A stretch of 64,000 nucleotides of DNA from Adenanthera pavonina (GCA_026686845.1 JAIVEN010000007.1:34221001-34285000), one strand, 5' to 3'; positions 23,696-35,157 are shown, counted from the stretch's first letter. Notes: generated from the sequence alone by a model not told the origin. Numbers and translations are program-made.

Positions 23696-25525
23696 GAGAC
23701 AATGTTAGAAAAGGGTGGGCTTGTATTCACCAAAATATCCTCAACTTCAATGACGTTACTCATTTCATCCACTGTTAAGCTATCCGGATCCACCAATTCC
23801 ATGGTTTTCTCTACTACTATAGTATCTCCATCCCCTTTATCTAAATCCATATCTGGTTTCCTAACATTCTGACCTTGTCCTTGTCCAGCCTCTTTCAAGG
23901 TAGACAAGTTTGTCATGGTCCAAGAAGTTTCAGTAGACTTGAAAGTGAAAACAGCAAAAGAATTTGACGTGTGTACAGCTGGTAAACCCGAATGCATCTC
24001 ATCCTCACTTTTGCTGTTGTTGGCCTTATTTTTGCTAAAGGAAGCATTCTCCTTGACACGTGATCGAATTTTAGGTCCTCCTTTTCTCTTTGTACCAAAT
24101 GGGACCAACTCATTATTTTGAATAATTATCCCAAAAGATCTTGGGAGAATCCTCTTGGAGTCTGACTTATTAACTGTTGATCCCGCCTTCGAAATCTCTC
24201 TTCCCCTATCATCACGTGTAGATAATCCTGCATCGGATCCCACTTTTTTCGTTCCCCCTGAAATCCACTCCTTTCTTTTCAGTTAAACTTTTAGATCCTA
24301 CCATATCCTTTCTGTTATTCCATTTTTGAAAATCTCACCAAACCAGATTGTAAGCCCCAAACACTTCTTTCTAAGCCGGAGAGTCACCAGATTCTGCAGT
24401 TGTCTTGGCAGGTTCCTTTTTCTCATTATCCATATGGGTGGTGCAATAAGCTGCCTCATCAACTAGTTGATCTACTTTCTTATCATTTGTGCTATCCCTT
24501 ACCACATTAAGCTCAAAACTCTTTTTAGGACAATTATCTATATGATGACCATATTTCACGCAATAGAAACAAACCAAATGGAGACCTTTATACTCTATGA
24601 TAATATCCTCCCCGAGAACCTTAAATGATGCTAGCAAAGGCTGACCCAGATTAATCTCTACACATATACGTGCAAAGCCACCTTTGTCATAAATTGAAGT
24701 TGAAAAATCAATCTTGATTATCCCTCCTACCATATTCCCTATCCTTTGCAGAGCCTCCACACTATAGAATTCCATAGGAAGATCCGAAATTCGTATCCAC
24801 GCTGCGATTCTTCAATGATTGTCAACCTTCCTCGCATTAAAATTTGGCCTCCACCTCTGAATAAGAAGATAATGATCCTCAATCATCCAGGGGCCTCCTT
24901 GATAAGCATACTCTAACACCTCTTTTGAAGTAAAAGAGACAATAAAATAGCCATTATTTAATCCCATTACATTGATCGGATCAGTAGTTTTCCACATTTT
25001 CTAGAGATGGTTATGCAACAAAGCCCTTGTAATAGATTTCCCCGAAAGTTTCACTATAATAGAATTTTGCCAAGGTCTACACCACGACTTGTATTCCTCT
25101 GAGGCAAAGGTCTGCACAGACTTCTTGCTAGATCCTACCTCATTAGCATCCTCTTCAAAATCTGAATCATTCTCTGCCTCCTTCTCTTTCTATTGATTCA
25201 TTATAGCAAAATAGCAATTCCAATCCCTACCCATATCACAATTCATATCATTCTGAGAAAGAAACCCTACTAAATTCAGACAGAAAAGCGAGTCTCAATA
25301 CGATAGAAATCGCTTGGGATTCACATCCTGCCCTGCACCTTCGCGACTATTGCTAGCTTTGAAGATAGGGTTACCATTCAAGGATGAAAGGTAGCCTCCC
25401 GACTCATCACTATAAGCACTTACATGTCCACCGCTATCACCACCACCGTTGGAGCCTCCTCTGCCATCAAAGGATCCTCCCACGCCTATCGCCCCACTCT
25501 TTCCTCGTCCACCGCTCTCTCCCAT
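23692..25525 (-). pseudogene. LINE-2 ORF1, DUF4283/zinc-knuckle protein, broken
   Basis: The N-terminus (MGESGGRGKSGAIGVGGSFD from 25525) is a Gly/Ser-rich low-complexity stretch. The DUF4283 part is in pieces (GLNNGYFIVSFTSKEVLEYA and GGPWMIEDHYLLIQRW at 24997-24812, then DLPMEFYSVEALQRIGNMVG from about 24800). The zinc knuckle CFYCVKYGHHIDNC at about 24540 keeps the full CCHC set. The C-terminal 183-codon frame (24243-23692) is acidic and low-complexity. Multiple stops exist. Its final TGA overlaps the ORF2 ATG as ATGA (23692-23695), suggesting ORF2 was once read by re-initiation. Confidence 0.85.
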
Positions 25526-25540
25526 TTTATTTTTGATAAA

Positions 25541-26391
25541 ATGGAAAAATACTCCAAAAGACTTTTATTCCTTTGTGAAAGGATACGTAGACTTCACCCA
25601 AGCAAAGAAAGCAATCTACTTTGAATAAGAATCGGACAAATAAAAAAGGACCGAATATTTCAATCAAGCATGACAGCTCCCCCAACATGCATCAGAAACA
25701 CCCATTTCACTAAGAATCCAATAATTGTTGGTCCAAAAAAAATATTAATTCAACATTGCACTATGAAATCTCCTTAAAAGTTATATTATTTAACTTTGTA
25801 CTTTATTAAATATTAAATTTTTTTGTCTGAAAATTAAAATTAAAATTAAAATTAAAATTTTTTAAATTAAATTGGAATATTAATCATTTACATTATGTTT
25901 TTCCGGCTTATAAAAAAAATAATCATTTACATTACCAAAATTACCAGTTCAATTAAAAAATTTTTGAATTTATGTCAAATGAAAATTTTGAAATTATGTC
26001 AAATATAAATCTTGATATGAGATTTTTTTTTTTTACCAGTTAGATATGAGATTGATAACCTAACAGGCAATTATTGTTCTTCTAATAAATTTTAATTTAA
26101 AATAAAGAAAACATTTGATGATATGTCTTCTAATAAATTTTAATTTAAAATAAAGAAAATATTTGATGATATGTTTCACAGTCAGCTATAATATCCCAAT
26201 ATTGGATATATTAAAGCAATCTCATACAAATATAATTAACAAAATATTAAATATAACATTTTTATACATTTAGTCATATCTTGAACATAATGCTACTATT
26301 ATAGGTTTTCAGTAATTATAACTAAATAAAAAATTTTTAATTAAAAATTCATGTAATCTTGCAATACAGTTTATAATCAACAACATTGTTT
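25541..26391. other. AT-rich non-coding with a 48-base doublet
   Basis: No coding exon seen. It holds an (AAATTA)n-like run near 25838-25870 and an exact-period 48-base direct doublet at 26078-26173 (two copies beginning tcttctaataaatttt, differing at about one base). Confidence 0.6.
26078..26173 (+). repeat. Two tandem copies of a 48-base unit
   Basis: Copies at 26078-26125 and 26126-26173 are almost identical (one C/T difference in 'aaaaYatttgatgatatg'), so the duplication is recent relative to the flanks. Confidence 0.9.
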
Positions 26392-26428
26392 TAACTCGGC
26401 AAGTCAACTTGGTAAACTTGCCGAGTTA
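26392..26428. repeat. Perfect 13-base inverted repeat
   Basis: TAACTCGGCAAGT (26392-26404) and its exact reverse complement ACTTGCCGAGTTA (26416-26428) flank an 11-base loop. It stands out in AT-rich DNA about 1 kb upstream of the hAT transposase. It could be a subterminal transposase-binding palindrome or a fold-back remnant; function unknown. Confidence 0.8.
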
Positions 26429-27433
26429 ATGTGTCTAATAGAGGAAAATAAGACAACTCAGCTATAAACTTAAACCCAGTCATGACTCTGTGAAACTTGT
26501 CCTAACTCGTACAAAAATGGTGGACTTGCTGTTTTCTAACTTAGTTAGGTGTGTTGAGGAAATTTATACCAGATCCAATCAGAAAAAGTAAAATAAGCCC
26601 AAACTAGTGTGAAAACAAACACGTTAGCTTGCCTTAGAAAAATGTTTTGAAGCGGCATCCTCCTCTTTGTTATAATATCTCGAATCTCACCATCTTCACC
26701 GTTTGTACATTATCTGTTCAACCATTTTCTAGTTTCCAACATTAACAAGTGTGCTACTGTCTTGAGGATAGAAAAACCAGAAGAAGAAGATGGTAGAAAA
26801 GAGAGAAAAGAAAGATAACATTGTAAAGAAAATTGAAAGGAAAGAAAAGAAAGAAGAAAACTGACTATGCTTATTATGCTTTTGCCTTAGGGAGAAGAAC
26901 AAGCAGCATCACGTGATTATTGAAGAAAATAGAGAACTTGGGAATTATGAAGTTTTTGCTGGAATTGGGAAGCTTTTGCTGAGAAGGCCAGATTTCTTTT
27001 CCACATGTAGTTGTTTTTTGACTTTTTGAATTTGGACCTTTAAAAGAATTGCAAAAAGATAGAAGAAAAAAAGTAATGGTAAGATGAGCATTAAGCATAC
27101 TGACAAAGTGACACTGACATATTGATGAATGGCTTTTCCATTTTGACTTTTCATACTTTAAGCCATTACAAAAGGACAAAATACCATAAAAAATGCTTTT
27201 CAATTTTCACACAAATTTTAAGGAGGAATAATTTAAATTTGATAAATTCAAATAAAAAATAGTTAATAGTTGATGGGATCCCTTGATCTAAATTAAATAA
27301 AATTGATAATATTGATATTAATTTTTTATCACTTGTATATATTATTTTTTCTAGATTTATATTGTTTAGTATACTTTTGTATATTTAGCTTTGTTAATTA
27401 TGTTATCTTATCTATCTTAAAAGTTTTGTTGAA
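26429..27433. other. Non-coding upstream of hAT gene
   Basis: A 109-codon minus-strand frame (27203-26874) is open, but its sequence is low-complexity and hydrophobic and an alternative frame overlaps it. I see no recognised exon. Confidence 0.4.
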
Positions 27434-27460
27434 TATTGACCACTTGATTAGTGGTCAATA
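27434..27460. repeat. Perfect 11-base inverted repeat before hAT start
   Basis: TATTGACCACT (27434-27444), loop TGATT, AGTGGTCAATA (27450-27460). It ends 13 bases before the transposase ATG at 27474. It would form a strong hairpin in the 5' leader of an mRNA, or a palindromic protein-binding site. Confidence 0.8.
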
Positions 27461-29275
27461 TAATAGACAAAATATGTCTTCAACTGCAAGTAGAGCTATT
27501 GGCAAAAAGGTTATTGCTGCAAAGAAAAATTATCCTGGTAATTGGTCTGATATAGGATGGCATCACAGGAAGGATGTTGATGGGAATGGTAAAAAAGTGT
27601 AATGTAACTATTGTGACAAAGTTGTCAATGGAGGCATTTACAGGTTTAAACACCACTTAGCTGGTACTAAAATAGATGTTGAAGCTTGTATAAATGTATC
27701 CAATGATATAAGGAAAATAATGTTGCAACATGTTTGCAATGCCAAATGCACATAATCTAAAAGAAAAAAATAATGGGTTGATGTTGGTGAAGAAGATCAA
27801 TAAGCACATGCAGAGCTTAAGTCGCAAGGAATCATGAATTTTTTGAAAAAATAAAAAAAAAAATAATAAGGAGGTAGGTAACACTTAATTAATTATTAAT
27901 CAGATGTTCAAAAGAGACTTGAGGGAAGAAGCTTGTCAACAAGTAGCATGATTTTTTTACATAAATGCCATTTCTTTTAATTGTGTGAAAAATCCAGAAT
28001 TTACAAAGATGTGTAAGATTATAGGAAGATATGGATTCAAGTCTCCTTCATACCATGAGATTAGAGAGAAGTATCTAAATTTGGAAGTAAAAAACACAGA
28101 AGCCATATTGGAGCAATTCAAGAAAGAATGGACAACAACAAGTTGTTCTATCATGTCAGATGGGTGGACTGATAGAAAAAGGCGATCAATTTGCAATTTT
28201 TTAGTGAACAGTATTTGTGTATCTGTTAGATACTTCTGATATCTCCAAGATTGCTAACAAAGTTTTTGACATACTTGATGTAGTTGTAGAGAGAGTAGGG
28301 GAGAAAAATGTGGTATATATAATAACTAATAATGCAGCAAATTACAAAGCAGCTGAACAAAAATTAATGGAGAAGAGAAAACATTTGTATTGGACACCAT
28401 GTACAGCCCTTTGTATCGATTTGATGTTGGAGGATTTTGAAAAAAAAATTATGTTGCATCAAGAAACCATAAGTCGGAGTAGAAGAATCACAATATATAT
28501 TTATAGCAGAACAATGCTCATTAGATTTTTTAAAGAAATTTACAAATGGCAGAGATTTAATTAGGCTAGCTGGAACTTGGTTTGCTACTGCATATTTGAC
28601 GTTAGCTTGCCTTAATGAACATAAAGCAACATTGATAAATTTGTTTAGTTCTAAGGAATGGAAGGATAGTAAATTTTCATCTACCAAAGATGGAAAAGAA
28701 GTGGCAAGTGTAAGGTTTAGTATAATATAAGTTTTGATGATGACAAATATAGAGTAATAAGGAACAAATGCATTATATGTATCTGACATATATAATGTTC
28801 CTTAAAGAAGTAAAATACATATTAGCATGTATTTAATTATGGTTATAATACATATATCATACTATGTGTAAATATATCCACTGTACTTTTACAATGAATA
28901 ATATAAGTTTGATATATAAACTGGACTAACTACTTGATTTGTAAGTGTAATATATTAAATGTAGGTTGGTCCAAGTAAAAAGAGTGAGCATTGGAATACA
29001 GAAATGGAAATCAATATCATGACTCACTCAAGAAAGAAGAAAAGAAAGGATGCTTCAAAAATGGAAGATCAGAAGGGAGCATGCCAAGAAGGAAATGACC
29101 AAGTAGAAGTGGAACTCAACATATGAAGACCTAGTCACTAGGTATATTTTATTTTCACTTAGGTCTTGAGGTGGGATTAATCTTTGAAAATTACTTAATC
29201 TTGTTATCATATGTTTTAAATGAGTCAGATTAAGTAAGTCTGATGTTAGCATAAGTTAGATTTGAAAAACTCTGA

Positions 29276-30375
29276 TGACAGATGAATTTTGAGAAGTTAA
29301 ACTTCATATACTTTGTGAAAATACGAACTTTACTGACTGAAATTTGAAGTTTCAGAGATATTACCTCTGACAGACGAATTTCAAGTGTTGAAATTCGAAT
29401 TTCGAGTCAAGCATAGTTAGTGAAATATGGTTTTCAAAAATCTAGAGTTTAACTTTTGATTAGTGTTTTTAATATATCTCTCAAAATACATATGGTTTTA
29501 ATGTAAAACTTATTTCAAATGAAAATAGACTTAATAAGATTTTCAAAGAAGGTTATTTCACTCAAAATGAAGGTCATATGAAAAAGTTATGGTTATTTAA
29601 AGTTGAGTAGTGAGATATGAATTTTTAGTTTTGACCTCTTATCACTATTTCGATCATATCTCACAAAATAAATTTGTTTTTAAAGTAAAACTTCTTTTAT
29701 TTGAAAGTAGACATTGAGAGATTTCCACCCATAGGTCATTTTCTTAATTTGGAGTTAAAATGAGAGAGTTATGGCTTCTGAAAAAATTTTTACAGTACAA
29801 AATTTGAAGTTACGTAGGTTCAGTTGCGATAGACGAATTTTGGGTCTCCGAAATTCGAAATTTCGAAGAGAACCTTTGTGCAAAGTTGAGCTTGCCACTG
29901 ACAGATGAATTTTGGCTTCCAAAATTTAAACTTCAGGTCCAACAGACGAATTTTGGCTTTCAAAATTCAAATTTTGAAACACCAGAATGTGAAAATACTT
30001 CCAGAAAAGCTAACAGACGAATTTTGGCTTCCAAAATTCGAACTTCAAGTATAATAGACAAATTTTAGCTTTGAAAATTCAAATTTTAAATATCCAAAAA
30101 CACAAAAATACTTCTGAAATAGCCAACAGATGAATTTTCACATCTAAAATTTGAATTTCGAAAGGAAGAACTCGTGCCATATTGAGTTGCTCACTGTCAA
30201 ACGAATTTTGGGAACCAAAATTCGAACTTCGAAGGCACTATAGCAATATGGAACAACTGTTCACACTTACCAGAAGTACTTTAAACTTGAAAATTCGAAT
30301 GTTTCAACATAGAAACATTTGTCAAGACGAAAATTTAAACTTCAGCTTTGAACAGACGAACTTTGAAGTTCAATG
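29276..30375 (+). repeat. Array of ~10 palindromic 40-base repeats in LTR
   Basis: Copies near 29284, 29372, 29832, 29900, 29942, 30013, 30053, 30126, 30197 and 30351 share 'acagacgaattttggcttcc' followed by 'aaaattcgaacttc'. In the best copies CGAATTTTGG and CCAAAATTCG form a perfect 10-base stem around a CTT loop. They are spaced irregularly from 40 to several hundred bases. They lie in what would be the U3 part, upstream of the TATA box. Confidence 0.85.
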
Positions 30376-30552
30376 CTAAAGACTTTAACTTACGGTTTCT
30401 TTGAAATTCGTGTGTTAACATCCAAAATTTGAATTTCAGAATGTCAGACACATTAAATGTGGTTGGTAAACAGATAGTTTTGCAAAAATAACCGTTGGGT
30501 AACGTCTCTAACGGCTAGATCTTGTGTCTAACGTCTAATTACACTACAAAAC

Positions 30553-30560
30553 TATAAATA
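30553..30560 (+). promoter_or_regulatory. LTR TATA box
   Basis: TATAAATA lies between the repeat array and the right end of the LTR, at the place expected for the U3/R promoter of a retrotransposon. It would start transcription about 30 bases downstream, into the right half of the LTR and the hAT sequence beyond. Confidence 0.55.
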
Positions 30561-32146
30561 TAACATCATTTGAACTTATGGGTAACGATCATAAGAGTTT
30601 TTATGCGTAAATACTGCAACCATTTGTAAAATCTTTCTATCACAGCATTGTTTGAAAAACCCAACTCAATAGAGTGAGCTTTTAATGTATTATCTACTCT
30701 TCAAGAGAGTTTTCATTCTGTAAACATTTCTTTCTACATATTCTGGGTAGAATCTTAGTGTGGGAAAATACTAAGGAATTTACATATCTTGTAATGGTGT
30801 GGGGAGAGCGGCTTCACAAGTGTCTACTGAAACTTGTGGGAATGTACTGAGGCTTCATAGGTGCCCGGATCAAACATGTGGAATATAGTGGAAAATCTCA
30901 AGTGGTGGCTTGGGGATTGGATGTAGGCTAAGTGGTTGGGCTGAACCAGTATAAATTATTGTGTATTGTTCTTCATCTTCTTTACTCAGTTGCTGCACAC
31001 AACTCTCTATGTTTATCCCTGTTTTGCTGTACTCTTAGTGAAATTGGGTTGTAATTCAAAAGAGCAAAAATCTTGCATCACCCAATTCACCCCCCATCTT
31101 GGGTGACCAGTCAACCTAACAGCAAGAAGTGTTTTAGATAATAGTTTATGGAAGAATATTATATTATGTCTTAAGGTTGCTGCACCCTTCATTAAAGTTC
31201 TTCACTTGGTAAATTCAGATGAAAAGCTAGCTATGGAATTCATATATGAAGTAATGGAAAGTGCAAAGCAAAAGACTATAGGCAACTTCAATAATATCAA
31301 AAAGAGGTAAATAGTAAATTTAGTTTTTGCATTTAATTTTGTATTTTGACTTTGTTTCTTATTACTTATATTTTGACTTTGATTCTTATTAATTATTTTA
31401 GTTATAAACAAATATTGAATATAATTGATGTGAGATGGGAAGCTCAATTACATAGGCCTTTACATGCTGCTGCATACTATCTCAAACCTCATTTTCACTA
31501 CAATACTGATTTCAAACCTGGTTATGGGATTAAACAAGGATTGCATGAATGCTTGACAAGAATAGTTGAAGATCAAGATGAAAGAAATAAAATTGAGCTT
31601 CAATTAACTAACTTCAATTGTGCAAGAGGTATGTTTGGACGTGATACTGCACAAGCATTAAGAACAAGAATGCATCCAGCAGAATGGTGGGATTCCTATG
31701 GGGATGAATGCCCAAAACTTAAAAAAGTTGCAATTCACATTCTAAACTTATGTTGTAGTTTTTCTGGTTGTGAACGTAATTGGAGTTCTTTTGAGATAGT
31801 GAGTAATAAATTTTGGAATACTTTTATTTCATAATAATCACTTTCATTATTAGAATATTGATGATTTTCTTTTTCCATTTTATTTAGATTCATACCAAGA
31901 AAAGAAATCGTTTGCACTGAAAAAAGATGAATGACTTGGCATTTGTGATGTGCAATTTGAAGTTAAGGAGGAAGGAAAACAGTAGGCCTTATGTTTATGA
32001 CTTCGATGATATTCATTTTGATAATGAATGGATAACCAAAGGAAGAATACATGAAGATAATGTAGATGAAGAAGATTATGAGATTAATCAACCTACTGAA
32101 AATAATGATAACATTGATAATTGGCTCTGGAGTAGAATAAAATGAC

Positions 32147-33131
32147 TTTTAGCGTTCAAAAGAATAAAACTGAAGTCTGTGATTTAGTTTTTTTGTTTAT
32201 CTTAAATTGCATTCCTACCAAGCAACAAAGGGTCAATGTGTTTAGCTTCTATATTTGTATGTAGGTGTTCAAAAAAATATTTGTATGTACGAAGTTGTTT
32301 GAGATAATCCAATCCACTATTTTTGTTTGTTTTGCTTTTCATGTCAAACTCCCTCGCCACCGGTATCTTACATCGATAAAAGTAGAAAGTAATCACGTTA
32401 TTCACTATTCACCAATCACCAAGGCACAAAATACTGTCCATAGCACTCTTTAATCCCAATCCAATTTTGATTGTCCTTATTCGGTCATAATTCAACTTAG
32501 TTTCCATGTTTCTTGTATTGGGTTCCAATGGTATCTTCTTCTCCAAGTTTAGTCAACTGAATGACATGAGGCTTCTAATGGAAGGCTTAATGAATGAATG
32601 ATGAGAGGCTTCAAATGGATTGGCTTCCCCAACAAGCCAACAATTTGGCTTCTACAACAAGCCAACAAGTTGGCTTCCATTAGAAGCTAAAGCTCTATCT
32701 CCTTTTTCTTGATTATTTTATAATCTTCTTTCCTTCAACTCCTCCACGTCCTTCTATTACAAATCTCTCTCTCTTGCTTGTCATCTTCCACTATTGTCTG
32801 TTTGGATTCACACTATTTGTCAATGATAAGGTTGTAGCTTGGAGTATTTGTTAATGCAAGGATACATGTACCTAGATGAGCTTTTGGTGGAGGACGAAGG
32901 GTAGAAGACTTAACCACAGCAAGGTAGCTTGGTCCAGCTTGCTGTATGCATAATTTTCAAATATCTTTGCATAATTCATCATGCTTTACAACATTGTGTA
33001 ATAGGTAAGTTAGATTTGTATAATACGTGATTATCATGCCAAATTGATAAGCAATTAAACCAAATCATGTAGTATCATGAAGGACATATTAGTGTGCTAC
33101 AATAAGAATAATTATATTTAAGTTTAACAAC
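32147..33131. other. Non-coding with long-range inverted repeat
   Basis: No exon seen. A 16-base inverted pair (GCTTCTAATGGAAGGC at 32571, GGCTTCCATTAGAAGC at 32672, one mismatch) brackets copies of 'aacaagccaacaa' and 'ttggcttc', forming a fold-back of about 117 bases. Confidence 0.5.
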
Positions 33132-33464
33132 CTTGAATTTTGTAGGCTTAGAAAATTTATTGCTATGTGTTAAGCCCATGTAACAGAAATAGTAGGGGCT
33201 TCCCTGAACCCTGGTAATGGTCTTGTAAAACTCTCACAATTTCATCTATGGAGTATACCATGCTAGCCATGTAGTTTTCCTGCAAAAGGATGTAGAGATG
33301 TTAGCCACCAAACATTATTTACGTGTGAATTCTATCAGCCCATCAAAATTAATTATTCAGTCAATTACCTTAAAATAAGTTAGTGGTTTTATCTTTGCCA
33401 ACCAAACAACATATTCTGTAGGCAACCTAGGAGCAAACATGATAGATTTTCCAGTTGAAATATC
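33132..33464 (-). pseudogene. Xaa-Pro dipeptidase gene fragment (two exons)
   Basis: On the minus strand, exon A (33464-33369, 96 bases) lies between 'cttgaag' and 'gtaatt' and encodes DISTGKSIMFAPRLPTEYVV then WLAKIKPLTYFK. An 89-base intron with GT and TTTTGCAG borders follows, and exon B (33279-33132) encodes ENYMASMVYSIDEIVRVLQD then HYQGSGKPLLFLLHGLNT, ending at a GT donor. This matches the N-terminal, non-catalytic domain of peptidase D-type Xaa-Pro dipeptidases (M24 family), enzymes that split dipeptides with C-terminal proline. A 2-base deletion after HGLNT puts TAG in frame; beyond it SNKFSKPTKFK is readable in another frame. No catalytic-domain exon is present. Retained introns indicate capture as DNA, not from mRNA. 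Confidence 0.8.
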
Positions 33465-34853
33465 CTTCAAGAAATAAAGAAAGTAAAATTTGAGAATTTC
33501 TTAGTGATATATAACTTGAACTAGCAATGAAGCATTCATACAGCACACGTCTACAACACACATCTACAAACAGGATAGGACCAAAGAAATTCTGATATTT
33601 TTTGTCTGTATTTTTACTAGAGTGCTTTGAATTTAGATTATAGAATGCATTATATAATCATGTAGACATCAAACTAAACATATGCTTTGAACAATACTAT
33701 TCTAATTTTAATTTATGCTCAGTAACTATCTCCAAGAAATTCTATAACTCATACCTTTTGTTTTGAATGAAATAATGATTCACAAACTTGACCAATAGAT
33801 AAATATTATTGTCACCTATGCAAAATTAAAGTTTCATCAGAAAGCCCTTAGTTGATTCCTTAAACTATATACTTGGAAATGAATTAAGGATCCAAGTAGA
33901 AATACTAAATTGACTCTGTAGCTTGGAATTTTACTCAATCAACATAGCTTAAAAATTGAATTGCTAAATCTTCATAAAAGCTAACGAAACAATCATAGAT
34001 TGTTTAGAAACATAATTTTGCACTATTTATGTACAAGCTTCTTCCAAAGTATATGGCTTTCTAGATGTAGATGATGACATCTATAGAGACTGATCTTATA
34101 TATATATGTATATCATACAATGAAATACCATATGGGTGGATATATAGGAATACAAATTTGAACCAATCAAAGCAAATGACATTGAATCATAAGAGCATTT
34201 TAGGTTATTAACCAAGCAAAGTATTCAATATAATTATCAAGGTATCGTTACCCAACATCAAATGTTATGATAACTTAAAATGAAAGTAATCATAATAATG
34301 AAATGAAACCATGCATGAAAGAGAGGTGAGAAACAATGTAAAAGACAACTTAATCTTTGAGGTGAAAGGATGTAGCTCTCCAGCATACAAACCAAGTAGC
34401 CATCAATTTGCAGTTATTGTAAAAAAGTTGTACATTTATCACAACTCACAATAATTGTGAAAAATGTATGTGTGTATATGTAAGTCCGGGAGATAGGAAA
34501 AAAGATGCAAGTTTACAAAGAGTGAGTGGTTTATTATGATAGTATAATTGCTGGCCCTAGCATTGTTGTAGCAAGCTCAGTCTAACGCCTGAGGATGAAA
34601 ACATGGATGGATCATGACACAGAAGATAGGAAAACCGAAACTTTCACTTGGTTTAAACTAAATGATTTTTTTTGGCCTCAAGATTAAACTTAATGATTAA
34701 ATTAATAAACACCCAATCAAGCAATAAAAATGAACCTCAAGGATTGAAGAGGTTTCATTTTAAGTTGTCTTAACAAGCTGCATATTCTAATGATTGAAGA
34801 GCAAACAAGAAAAAAGACAGACGAATGCAAGTAAATAAACGAACCTCAAGGAA
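33465..34853. other. Non-coding, no further dipeptidase exon seen
   Basis: AT-rich sequence upstream (minus strand) of the dipeptidase exons. I looked for the preceding N-terminal exon and did not recognise it. No other feature. Confidence 0.4.
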
Positions 34854-35125
34854 GTGGGCTTGGTGGAGAAGGGGAAGTGGGAGGGGGAGGAAGGTGCTTG
34901 CGGAAAACAGATACATATGCTTCTTTTCACCTCACTGCCTCCCCATCATTGCAAGGGGTTCAAAATATGGGTGGAGCTAGATTGCAAATGTGCGTGGCTA
35001 TGGCCAAAGAGCGTTCCGGTGACTTTGTGGGTGAGGGAACGGGTTATGGAGAGGTGGGAAGGAATGATAAGCCACTTACAAGTTGGGATGATAGTGTAGA
35101 AGAAGATCTAGAGAAATAAGCAAAG

Positions 35126-35152
<27 letters not shown>
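34854..35152 (+). other. GC-richer segment with unrecognised frames, (GA)n
   Basis: From 34854 to about 35460 the G+C content rises sharply. Two overlapping plus-strand frames (34854-35099 and 34877-35119) are open; the second ends KPLTSWDDSVEEDLEK. A (GA)n run is at 35126-35152, and the minus strand beyond it (35500-35108) is a Ser/Leu/Pro-rich open frame. The composition resembles a captured first exon and 5' untranslated region. I do not recognise a protein. Confidence 0.25.

Positions 35153-35157
<5 letters not shown>

Larger units (their letters stand above)
19860..25540 (-). mobile_element. Decayed L1-type LINE (LINE-2)
   Basis: A second minus-strand LINE lies head-to-tail with LINE-1: ORF1 about 25525-23692, ORF2 23695-19880. 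It is much older, with stops and frameshifts throughout, and it differs from LINE-1 by carrying an RNase H domain at the ORF2 end. The 3' tail is missing or hidden at the LINE-1 5' border (19840-19870), so LINE-1 may have inserted into or next to its 3' end. Confidence 0.88.
28709..31121 (+). mobile_element. Solo LTR (Ty1/copia-like, 2.4 kb) inside hAT gene
   Basis: The insertion starts TGTAAGG and ends CCTAACA, and is flanked by the exact 5-base duplication GCAAG (28704-28708 and 31122-31126). It splits the hAT coding sequence at a point where both sides join in register. TG...CA ends, the 5-base duplication, a TATA box about 560 bases before the right end and the 'cccaattcaccccccatctt' block near the end (seen in plant copia-type LTRs, as is 'ttgatgatgacaaa' near the start) mark a single LTR left after recombination. 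No internal gag-pol remains. 2.4 kb is long for a copia LTR, explained partly by the hairpin array inside. Confidence 0.8.
27474..32146 (+). pseudogene. hAT transposase (BED, DUF659, dimerisation), split
   Basis: A plant hAT transposase reads in order. The start is ATG 27474 (MSSTASRAIGKKVIAAKKNY). A BED zinc finger follows with CNYCDKVV...RFKHHLAG...VEAC (27604-27690), interrupted by a TAA at 27600 (lysine codon expected). DUF659 is at 27985-28560 (SYHEIREKYLNLEV, CSIMSDGWTDRKRRSICNFL, TNNAANYKAAEQKLMEKRKH). After a 2.4 kb insertion the gene resumes at 31127 (LWKNIILCLKVAAPFIKVLH), has an intron of about 115 bases before 31424, then WEAQLHRPLHAAAYYL, and the C-terminal hAT dimerisation region (HPAEWWDSYGDECPKLKKVA, CSFSGCERNWSSFE), ending near 32146. 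Frameshifts occur around 27750-27985 and 28230. Transposition activity is lost. Element ends were not found. Confidence 0.92.

Noticed and set aside
26874..27203. 109-codon minus-strand gene
   Set aside because: Hydrophobic low-complexity sequence, with an overlapping frame equally open.
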